A stretch of DNA of 5,197 nucleotides from NCBI GenBank assembly GCA_021774355.1, contig JAJFJE010000363.1:1-5197 (forward strand), read 5' to 3'. The notes under the pieces were generated by a model. That model worked only from the letters and a program-made list of their open reading frames with translations. It did not search any database and was not told where the DNA came from. Positions within the stretch are counted from its first letter, which is position 1, and each line of letters starts with the position of its first letter. Both the position numbers and the translations under genes were made by a program. Of the stretch, positions 1 through 5,026 are shown piece after piece. The stretch comes from Alphaproteobacteria bacterium. Its GTDB lineage: Bacteria; Pseudomonadota; Alphaproteobacteria; Zavarziniales; Zavarziniaceae.

Positions 1-1
1 G

Positions 2-916
2 GGCATCAATTTCATCGATACCGCCAATGTGTAGTCCGGCGGCATGGCCGAGGAACTGACCGGGCGCGCCCTCCAGGCCCTGGGGGCGGCGCGGGACCAG
101 GTGGTGATCGCCACCAAGGTGCACGGCGAAATGGGCCCGGGACCCAACCAACGGGGCGCCTCGCGCGGTCATATCATGGACAGCGTCAAGGCCAGCCTGA
201 AGCGGCTTCAGCTCGACCATATCGACCTGTATCAGTTGCACGGCTTCGATCCGGCGACGCCGATGGAAGAGACCATCGGTGCCCTGGACAGCCTGGTCGA
301 ACAGGGGCTGGTGCGCTATGTCGGGGTGTCGAACTGGGCCGCCTGGCAGATCGCCCGGGCCCTGGGCCTGGCCGAGCGCCTGAACCGGGCGAAATTCGTC
401 TCGACGCAGTCCTACTACACCCTGGCGGGGCGCGATATCGAACGCGAAATCGTGCCGCTGATCGCCAGCGAAGGCCTCGGCCTGCTGGTCTGGAGCCCCC
501 TGGCCGGGGGCCTGCTGAGCGGCAAATATGGCCGCAACAAGCAGGGCGAAGAGGGCAGCCGGCGGCTCTCCTTCGATTTTCCGCCGGTCGCCATGGAACG
601 CGCCTATGCGGTGATCGACGCCCTGGAAGTGGTCGCCGCCGCCCGCGGCACCTCGGTCGCCCGGGTGGCCCTGGCCTGGCTGCTGCATCAGCCGGCGGTG
701 AGCAGCGTCATCATCGGGGCCAAGACCATGGCCCAGCTGGACGACAACATCGCCGCCACGACCCTGGCCCTCGACTCGTCGGAACTGGCGGCGCTCGACC
801 AGGTCAGCCGGCTGCCGCCGGAATATCCCGGCTGGATGAGCGAACGCATGGCCGCCGCCCGGCTGAAGCAGATGGCCGACGCGGCCGCCCCCCGGGAGGC
901 CGCCGCACAGCCGTAA
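2..916 (+). pseudogene. Aldo/keto reductase, 5' end outside window, interrupted by TAG at the catalytic Tyr codon
   Basis: NADPH-dependent aldo/keto reductase (TIM barrel, AKR superfamily), which would reduce aldehydes or ketones in the cytoplasm; substrate unknown. The frame is open from the window edge and reads GINFIDTANV-stop-SGGMAEELTGRAL. The AKR tetrad is Asp, Tyr, Lys, His. Asp is at 17-19 in the DTA motif; the Tyr expected five residues later is TAG at 32-34; Lys is at 116-118 (ATKV); His is at 239-241 (YQLH). Downstream the barrel looks intact: GVSNW at 323-337, and the cofactor-binding SSVIIGAKT at 701-727, ending in TAA. Translation could restart only at ATG 44 (290 residues), with no ribosome binding site, and would lack strand beta-1, Asp and Tyr, so it should be inactive. 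TAG is evidently read as stop nearby, since fliK ends with TAG. Either a recent point nonsense mutation (TAC/TAT to TAG) or a base-call error; codon use is otherwise undamaged. Convergent with the lipoprotein gene, 9 bp apart. Confidence 0.85.
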
Positions 917-925
917 TTGTTCTGG

Positions 926-1408
926 TTATTGGGTAACCTGTGGCGTTGCCGGCGCTTGCGGCGCCGGCGGAGGGGCCAGGCTGACATTGACCACGCTGTC
1001 GTATTTATTATCGGCGCCGTTTGCCGAGTCGATGATGGACGACAGCCCGGCGGTCAGGATGAGGTCGACGGCGACATTGGCGGCGATCGCCGCCGAGGTC
1101 CCGGAATGGTTGAGGTGGACCGCCTCCTGGTAGCCGGGCTTGGTGCATTTGACGGTGATATCGTACTTGCTCTTGCGCACGGTCATGCGTCCCGGCGTAT
1201 GGGGTACCGTGCCGATCGTGGCGCCCTGGCGGATGAAGTCGCAACTGGCGTCGGTGGGCGTCGTCACCACGGCAATCTCCTGGGCGGTCCCTTCAAACAC
1301 GCTGACACAGCCCGCCAGGGCGACCAGGGCGGTCACGCAGGCGCGCGCCGCACCGGGTCGGCGGCGCCGGTGCCGGACGGATGATTGGGAATCGGCCGTG
1401 GCAGGCAT
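926..1408 (-). CDS. Small putative lipoprotein with a PEGA-like beta domain
   Basis: Predicted 160-residue exported lipoprotein, function unknown. The N terminus has an Arg-rich n-region (R12-R17), a short hydrophobic stretch and a lipobox LAGC, with the lipidated Cys at 34, followed by VFEGTAQEIAV. I recall similar small alphaproteobacterial lipoproteins beginning GC-x-VFEGT, but have not compared sequences. The mature part resembles a PEGA-type carbohydrate- or surface-associated beta domain: 'TTPTDASCDF', 'TPGRMTVRKSKYDITVKC' and 'KPGYQ', with Cys56 and Cys88 possibly forming a disulfide. A hydrophobic Ala-rich segment follows (about 105-126), then the motif DSANGADNKYDS (127-138) and a Pro/Ala tail. 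The start is well supported: AGGAGG ends 8 bases before ATG 1408. Upstream, an AT-richer patch (about 1465-1530) contains a CATAAT hexamer (1501-1506, minus strand) that might be a -10 element, but no good -35 is seen. Transcription from the upstream tRNA could also read in. Confidence 0.82.
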   Translation of the reverse strand: MPATADSQSSVRHRRRRPGAARACVTALVALAGCVSVFEGTAQEIAVVTTPTDASCDFIRQGATIGTVPHTPGRMTVRKSKYDITVKCTKPGYQEAVHLNHSGTSAAIAANVAVDLILTAGLSSIIDSANGADNKYDSVVNVSLAPPPAPQAPATPQVTQ

Positions 1409-1416
1409 GCCTTTCT

Positions 1417-1422
1417 CCTCCT
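1417..1422 (-). promoter_or_regulatory. Strong Shine-Dalgarno site of the lipoprotein gene
   Basis: On the minus strand AGGAGG (extended AGGAGGA) lies 8 bases before ATG 1408. It is the only near-consensus ribosome binding site in the window and fixes this start; mnmA and fliK have weak or no such site. It suggests the lipoprotein is efficiently translated. Confidence 0.85.
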
Positions 1423-1635
1423 GGTTCGTGGCAGGTGCCTGTGGCCAATCTCAGGTCACAGAATTTGCTATACGGCGCCCCAGCTAACAAATCATGGCGA
1501 ATTATGCCCCTATAAGGTGCTGTTCCTGGTCCCATACCCGTTCTCGTGGGATCGCCCCAAGGCCCGCGCCGGCGCACGTGCGGGTGGCGGCGGTGCGGGT
1601 GCGCCGCTCGCGGTCGGGATGGTTCGGGGGAAGGG

Positions 1636-1712
1636 TGGTAGCGGAGGACGGATTTGAACCGCCGACACGCGGATTATGATTCCGCTGCTCTAACCAACTG
1701 AGCTACTCCGCC
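1636..1712 (-). tRNA. tRNA-Met(CAU), elongator
   Basis: A complete 77-base cloverleaf with encoded CCA (1636-1638). Acceptor stem GGCGGAG pairs with CTCCGCT (first pair G-U), discriminator A. The D arm is GCTC-AGTTGGTTA-GAGC with the GG doublet. The anticodon stem GCGGA/TCCGC encloses loop ATCATAA with anticodon CAT (1676-1678 read on the minus strand). The variable loop has 5 bases, and the T arm GGCGG-TTCAAAT-CCGTC contains one G-U pair. It matches the usual alphaproteobacterial elongator Met tRNA rather than initiator tRNA (which normally has three G-C pairs at the base of the anticodon stem) or tRNA-Ile2(CAU), whose acceptor and anticodon stems differ. It lies 61 bp downstream of mnmA on the same strand and has its own promoter. 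No U-rich terminator is seen after the CCA; a GC hairpin around 1563-1584 may help end the transcript. Confidence 0.96.
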
Positions 1713-1747
1713 CCACGGGCATTCGCGGGTGACACCGCGAGGCGCCC

Positions 1748-1777
1748 GATATAGGCGTCCCGGCGGCGCCCTGTCAA
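1748..1777 (-). promoter_or_regulatory. Sigma-70-type promoter of the tRNA-Met gene
   Basis: On the minus strand a perfect TTGACA (1777 to 1772) is followed by an 18-base spacer and TATATC (1753 to 1748). The predicted start, around 1740, lies about 28 bases before the mature tRNA 5' end, a leader that RNase P would remove. The bases just after the -10 (GGGCGCC) form a GC-rich discriminator, as is common at stringently controlled stable-RNA promoters. The TGA stop codon of mnmA (1776 to 1774) is embedded in the -35 hexamer. Position and hexamers are seen directly; activity is inferred. Confidence 0.7.
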
Positions 1778-2961
1778 GGCCGCGCGGGGGCCGAGGCGGC
1801 GGCGATCCAGCCGCCCCCGAGTACCCGTTCGCCCTGGTAGAGAACGCAGGCCTGGCCGGGCGAGACGGCCTCTTCCGCCTGGTCGAGAATGACCTGGCCG
1901 CCGCCGGCGGTGCCGGCCACCAGGCGGCCGGGCCGGGGCGCGCGGGTCGAGCGGATGCGTGCGGCCACCGGCCGGGCCTCGCCCTCGGCCAGGGGTTCGG
2001 CCAGCCAGTTGAGGTCGCGCAACGCGATCCGGGTCCGGGCCAGGGCCGTGCGCGGCCCCACGATGACCCGGGCCTGCGCCGGGTCGAGTGCCAGGACATA
2101 GAAGGCCGCGCCGTCGTCGAGCAGGCCGCCGCCCAGGCCAAGGCCCCGGCGCTGGCCGATGGTGAAGCCGGCAATGCCCTGGTGGCGGCCCAGCACCCGC
2201 CCCGCCCGGTCGACGATATCGCCTGGGCGATGGGCTTCCGGGCGCAGCCTGGCGACAACCTCGGCATAGCGGCCCGAGGGGACGAAGCAGATGTCCTGAC
2301 TGTCCGGTTTGTCGGCGACGGCCAGGCCGAAATGTTCCGCCAGCGCCCGGGTCACCGCCTTGGAGGTCAGGCCGCCCAGGGGAAAGCGCAGGAAGGCGAG
2401 TTCGTCGGCGGTGGTGGCGAACAGGAAATAGCTCTGGTCGCGGGCCGGGTCGCTGCCGGTCAGCAGGTCCACCCCTTGGGCCGAGCGGCGGCGCCGGACA
2501 TAATGGCCGGTCACCAGGGCGGCGGCGCCAAGGTCGCGGGCGGCGCCCAGGAGATCGCGGAACTTGACCGTCTGGTTGCACAGCACGCAGGGCACCGGGG
2601 TTTCCCCGGCGAGATAGGCATCGGCAAAGGGCTCGATCACGCTGGCGCGGAAGTTCCGTTCGTAATCCAGCACGTAATGGGGAAGGCCCAGCCGCTCGGC
2701 CACCCGGCGGGCGTCGCGAATATCGGCGCCGGCGCAGCACGCCCCCTTGCGCCCGACGAGCGCGCCCTGATCGTAAAGCTGCAGGGTGATGCCGACCACC
2801 TCATAGCCCCGCGCCTGCATGACCGCCGCGGCCACGGAACTGTCGACGCCGCCGGACATCGCCACCACCACCCGGGCGCCGGGCGCAAGATCATCCTCGG
2901 CCTGCGGGCGCAGGAGGTCGTCGAGGCGAGCGGGCGGCAGGTCGATCATGGTGCGGACCAT
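1774..2961 (-). CDS. mnmA: tRNA-specific 2-thiouridylase MnmA
   Basis: Cytoplasmic enzyme that adenylates and thiolates U34 of tRNA-Lys, -Glu and -Gln, giving the s2U part of mnm5s2U; sulfur arrives as a persulfide from a cysteine desulfurase relay. The 395-residue product has the N-type ATP pyrophosphatase loop SGGVDSS (36-42); the GACCAGADIRDARR segment (73-86); CVLCNQTVKF with Cys128; GHYVRR (152-157); DQSYFLF (175-181); and DKPDSQDICFVP with Cys225. The two catalytic Cys are 97 residues apart, as in E. coli MnmA (102/199). The RHQGIAGFTIGQRRGLG motif (259-275) and the C-terminal barrel ending near GERVLGGG (377-384) complete the family. The start is ambiguous: ATG 2961 (MVRTMIDL) or ATG 2949 (MIDL), neither with a convincing ribosome binding site; the longer is given. 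It is divergent from fliK, and no clear promoter of its own is visible. Its stop codon overlaps the tRNA-Met promoter. Confidence 0.96.
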   Translation of the reverse strand: MVRTMIDLPPARLDDLLRPQAEDDLAPGARVVVAMSGGVDSSVAAAVMQARGYEVVGITLQLYDQGALVGRKGACCAGADIRDARRVAERLGLPHYVLDYERNFRASVIEPFADAYLAGETPVPCVLCNQTVKFRDLLGAARDLGAAALVTGHYVRRRRSAQGVDLLTGSDPARDQSYFLFATTADELAFLRFPLGGLTSKAVTRALAEHFGLAVADKPDSQDICFVPSGRYAEVVARLRPEAHRPGDIVDRAGRVLGRHQGIAGFTIGQRRGLGLGGGLLDDGAAFYVLALDPAQARVIVGPRTALARTRIALRDLNWLAEPLAEGEARPVAARIRSTRAPRPGRLVAGTAGGGQVILDQAEEAVSPGQACVLYQGERVLGGGWIAAASAPARP

Positions 2962-2990
2962 AAGCGCCCCGGCAAGAGAGAACAATGGCC

Positions 2991-3005
2991 CGGCAAATCT
3001 TGCCG
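2991..3005. promoter_or_regulatory. Palindrome CGGCAA-ATC-TTGCCG, candidate flagellar enhancer (ftr/FlbD-like)
   Basis: A perfect 6-bp inverted repeat with a 3-base centre, in the mnmA-fliK divergent region. Its centre (2998) is about 85 bp upstream of the transcript start predicted from the sigma-54 site, where bacterial enhancer-binding proteins usually bind. A half site CGGCAA sits at 2970-2975, exactly 21 bp (two helical turns) from the matching half of the palindrome. From memory it resembles the ftr elements bound by FlbD at Caulobacter class III flagellar promoters; I could not compare it with a curated motif. The same sequence could also act as a small hairpin in the mnmA leader. Confidence 0.5.
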
Positions 3006-3056
3006 CCCGGTCCGCCGGTCCCCGCCCCGGACCGAGCCATTCCGGGCCTTTGCGGG

Positions 3057-3071
3057 CGGCACGGTCCTTGC
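3057..3071 (+). promoter_or_regulatory. Sigma-54 (RpoN) promoter of fliK-flgD
   Basis: CGGCACG-GTCC-TTGC matches the RpoN consensus TGGCACG-N4-TTGC at every fixed position except the first base (C for T). The essential GG (3058-3059) and GC (3070-3071) are 10 bases apart, as required. The predicted transcript start is near 3083, 20 bases before ATG 3103. Hook genes including fliK are sigma-54-dependent in several alphaproteobacteria such as Caulobacter, which fits the two flagellar genes downstream and the candidate enhancer upstream. Confidence 0.75.
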
Positions 3072-3102
3072 GACGGCGGTTCCAGCCCTGATGGACATAG
3101 CC

Positions 3103-4089
3103 ATGGACCCGATTGCCGCGACCCCTTCCGCACCGCCGCCTGCCGCCAAGCCGGCTGGCGGGAGCGATGGCGCCCGCTTCCGCAAGGTGCTGGACGATGC
3201 CAGCGCGGCCCTGTGCCACCCCGGACCGGCGCCGGCGGCCGACGGCGACCGGGTGGGGACGGGCGACGCCCTGGGCCTGGCCGCCCTGGTGGTGCTCCCA
3301 CCGGCGGCCGCGGCGCCGGACGGCAAGGCCGCGGCACCGGCCCCATCCGCCGGGGCCGGCGGGGGGCCCGGGCCGAAAGCGGCCCAGGGCATGGCCTCCG
3401 CCCTGCCGGCGGCGGCCGATGGCGCCCCGCCCGCATCCGGCGGTGCCGGACCGGCGACCGGTTCGACGGCGCCGGCCGAAGCCGACAAGACCGCCACAAG
3501 CGCGGCGACAAAGCCGACGACCCCAACGCCTGCGGGCAACGACCAGCCGGCCCCGCCTCCGGGCCCGCCCAGCCTGCCCCCGGCGGTCGCCGCCCCGACC
3601 GGCGCGGCCCAGGCGACGGCCACCCCGGCGCCGGCCCCGGCAAGCCCCGCCCCGCCCCGGACCCCCGTTCCGGCGGAACCCGCCGCCCTTGCCATCCGCA
3701 TGGCCAGGCACCTGGAGAGCGGCGAACAGCGTTTCCAGATGCGTCTGGATCCGGCCGAACTGGGCCGGGTCGATGTCGACCTGTCGGTCGACGAGAACGG
3801 CCGGGTCAAGGCCCATCTGTCGGTCGAGCGGCCCGAGGCCCTGCAGATCCTGCAACGGGACGGCCGCGAGCTGATCCGCGCCCTGACCGACCAGGGGCTG
3901 CGGCTCGACGGCTCCAGCATCAGCTTTTCCCTGCGCGACGGCCGCGGCGACGGCCAGGACCAGCACCGCGACGGCTGGCGCCCCGGGCGCGGCGGTCTCG
4001 CCGCTGCCGCCCAGGCGCCCGGCGCCATCGCGGCAGCCGCCGCGCCGGCCACCCGCCCGGGCACCGCCACCCTCGATATCCATGTCTAG
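3103..4089 (+). CDS. fliK: Flagellar hook-length control protein FliK
   Basis: FliK is secreted through the flagellar export gate, measures hook length and switches export from hook to filament subunits by contacting FlhB. The identifiable part is the C-terminal Flg_hook domain, about residues 196-281: LAIRMARHLESGEQ, then the hallmark RLDPAELGRVDVDL, VKAHLSVERPEALQIL and GLRLDGSSISFSLRDG. Before it (about 41-191) lies a low-complexity Pro/Ala/Gly linker, expected to be disordered and typical of the FliK ruler; after it comes a Gln/Arg/Ala-rich tail. At 328 residues it is within the usual size range, toward the short side. ATG 3103 is chosen over in-frame ATG 3091 because a GGA (3093-3095) lies 7 bases before it, and because the predicted sigma-54 transcript start (about 3083) would leave only 8 leader bases before 3091. 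The stop is TAG, 12 bases ahead of flgD, so the two are cotranscribed. Confidence 0.9.
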   Translation: MDPIAATPSAPPPAAKPAGGSDGARFRKVLDDASAALCHPGPAPAADGDRVGTGDALGLAALVVLPPAAAAPDGKAAAPAPSAGAGGGPGPKAAQGMASALPAAADGAPPASGGAGPATGSTAPAEADKTATSAATKPTTPTPAGNDQPAPPPGPPSLPPAVAAPTGAAQATATPAPAPASPAPPRTPVPAEPAALAIRMARHLESGEQRFQMRLDPAELGRVDVDLSVDENGRVKAHLSVERPEALQILQRDGRELIRALTDQGLRLDGSSISFSLRDGRGDGQDQHRDGWRPGRGGLAAAAQAPGAIAAAAAPATRPGTATLDIHV

Positions 4090-4101
4090 ACGGAACCAGC
4101 C

Positions 4102-4779
4102 ATGACCATGATCGATACCGCCAAGGCCGCCAACGCGGCTGCCACCACCGCCACCGGCACGGCCAAGGATGCCACGGTCGGCCTGGGCCAGAACTTCGCC
4201 TCGTTCCTCAAGCTGCTGACCACCCAATTGCAGAACCAGGACCCGTTGCAGCCGCTCGATACCAAGGACTTCACCAACCAGCTGGTGAGTTTCTCCCAGG
4301 TCGAACAGGCGATCGATACCAACAAGAATCTGGAAAGCCTGCTGGCCCTGATGCAGTCGCGGGTCTCGACCGACTCCGTGGGCTATCTCGGCAAGCAGGT
4401 CGAAATCGACGGCGCCGAGGTCACGAGCGACGGCGGCCCGGTGACCTGGCGCTATCGCCTGGCGGGCGATGCCGCGGCGGTCAAGGTCACCGTCGTCGAC
4501 GCCGCGGGCACCATCGTCAAAACCCTGGCCGGCAAGACCTCGGCCGGGGTGCAGGAGGTCGCCTGGGACGGCACCGACGGCACTGGCCGCGCGGTCCCGG
4601 CCGGCACCTACAGCCTGAAGGTGGTCGCGGCCGACGGCAGCGGCCAGGCCGTGGCCGCCACGGTCAGCCGCCTGGGCCTGGTCACCGGCATCGAATATGC
4701 CGACGACGAAGCGCAGTTGATCGTCGGCGGCAGCGCGGTGCCGCTGTCCCGCCTGAAGGGGCTCTACCTGCCGGGTTGA
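4102..4779 (+). CDS. flgD: Flagellar hook assembly protein FlgD
   Basis: FlgD forms the cap on the growing hook and is required for polymerisation of hook protein FlgE; it is exported and later displaced by HAP1/FlgK. The 225-residue product is full length. It has the conserved N-terminal segment FLKLLTTQLQNQDPLQPLD (35-53) followed by FTNQLVSFSQVEQ (57-69), then a Tudor-like strand pair starting LGKQVEI (96-102), the FlgD Ig-like (FLN) domain about 112-177 with WDGTDGTGRAVPAGTYSLKV (155-174), and a C-terminal return to the Tudor-like fold ending RLKGLYLPG. A GGAA (4092-4095) precedes ATG 4102 by 6 bases; ATG 4108 is a possible alternative. It lies 12 bp after fliK in the same transcript. flgE, which often follows, is not in the remaining 418 bp. 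Confidence 0.96.
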   Translation: MTMIDTAKAANAAATTATGTAKDATVGLGQNFASFLKLLTTQLQNQDPLQPLDTKDFTNQLVSFSQVEQAIDTNKNLESLLALMQSRVSTDSVGYLGKQVEIDGAEVTSDGGPVTWRYRLAGDAAAVKVTVVDAAGTIVKTLAGKTSAGVQEVAWDGTDGTGRAVPAGTYSLKVVAADGSGQAVAATVSRLGLVTGIEYADDEAQLIVGGSAVPLSRLKGLYLPG

Positions 4780-4790
4780 CCTGCGGTCAT

Positions 4791-4815
4791 GCCGGCCCCC
4801 GCCGTCAGGGCCGGC
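4791..4815 (+). terminator. GC hairpin just after flgD, possible terminator
   Basis: GCCGGCCC (4791-4798) and GGGCCGGC (4808-4815) form a perfect 8-bp stem with a 9-base loop, 11 bases after the flgD stop. No T-run follows, so it is not a classical intrinsic terminator; in such GC-rich genomes it may still protect the 3' end or assist termination. It could also be a decayed half of the repeat family that follows. Confidence 0.35.
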
Positions 4816-4862
4816 CCCCACCGCCAGGACCCGCACCCCCGACCGCCCTGCCCCCGCCCTCA

Positions 4863-4953
4863 CCGTCATGGCCGGCCGCCGTGCCGGCCATCCACGGGAC
4901 CGCCGTGGCCGCCACGAACGCGTGGATGACCGGGTCAAGCCCGGTCATGACGG
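4863..4953. repeat. Palindromic repeat copy 1 (91 bp, paired inverted hairpins, REPIN-like)
   Basis: Organised as CCGTC, hairpin 1, CCACG, 24-base spacer, CGTGG, hairpin 2, GACGG. Hairpin 1 is ATGGCCGGC/GCCGGCCAT (4868-4876 and 4883-4891, loop of 6); hairpin 2 is ATGACCGGG/CCCGGTCAT (4926-4934 and 4940-4948, loop of 5). CCGTC pairs with the final GACGG and CCACG with CGTGG, so the whole unit can fold into a four-arm cloverleaf. It resembles intergenic palindromes widespread in alphaproteobacteria and the paired-REP (REPIN) design. No coding content is seen in it. Confidence 0.85.
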
Positions 4954-4958
4954 GGGGA

Positions 4959-5022
4959 GAGGACGCGTGCGGCCGGGTCAGGCCCGGTCATGACGAAGGG
5001 GCGAGGACGCGTGCGGCCGGGT
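4959..5022. repeat. 20-bp direct repeat pair bounding the half element
   Basis: GAGGACGCGTGCGGCCGGGT occurs exactly at 4959-4978 and 5003-5022, a period of 44 bp. A shorter related GAGGACGCG recurs after copy 2 (5173-5181). This looks like a local tandem duplication inside the repeat array. Confidence 0.75.
4972..4995. repeat. Solitary right half of the palindromic repeat
   Basis: GCCGGG-TCAGG-CCCGGT followed by CATGACG repeats the right half of copy 1 (4929-4952) with few changes, but the left part (CGTGGAT) is replaced by CGCGTGCG, so the outer arm has lost its partner. It lies between two copies of a 20-bp direct repeat (4959-4978 and 5003-5022) and overlaps the first of them. Confidence 0.65.
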
Positions 5023-5026
5023 GCGG

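Noticed and set aside
32..34. TAG in the reductase read as pyrrolysine or by an alternative code
   Set aside because: fliK ends with TAG directly before flgD, so TAG is evidently a stop here, and no pyrrolysine machinery or supporting context is visible. A point mutation or error explains it better.
917..1384. Plus-strand open frame after the reductase
   Set aside because: It is antisense to the lipoprotein gene, which has a lipobox and a strong ribosome binding site; the plus-strand product is Gly/Arg-rich with no recognisable motif.
1529..1554. Possible terminator or operator hairpin GGTCCCA ... TGGGATC in the tRNA-lipoprotein gap
   Set aside because: The stem needs a G-U pair, has a 12-base loop and no T-run; too weak to call.
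1676..1678. CAT anticodon read as tRNA-Ile2 (lysidine) or initiator tRNA
   Set aside because: The acceptor, D and anticodon arms match the elongator Met type. The anticodon stem GCGGA/TCCGC lacks the three G-C pairs of initiators, and the acceptor lacks the usual Ile2 sequence.
1729..3090. Long plus-strand open frame running ahead of fliK, which would make a 786-residue protein
   Set aside because: It lies opposite mnmA, whose catalytic motifs are all present on the minus strand. The plus-strand translation there is Gly/Ala/Arg-rich shadow sequence typical of high GC, and the fliK promoter and starts lie near its end.
2962..4938. Minus-strand open frame extending upstream of mnmA through fliK and flgD
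   Set aside because: Only the part up to 2961 matches MnmA. The remainder is antisense to fliK and flgD, which have clear family motifs, and reads as low-complexity Gly/Arg sequence.
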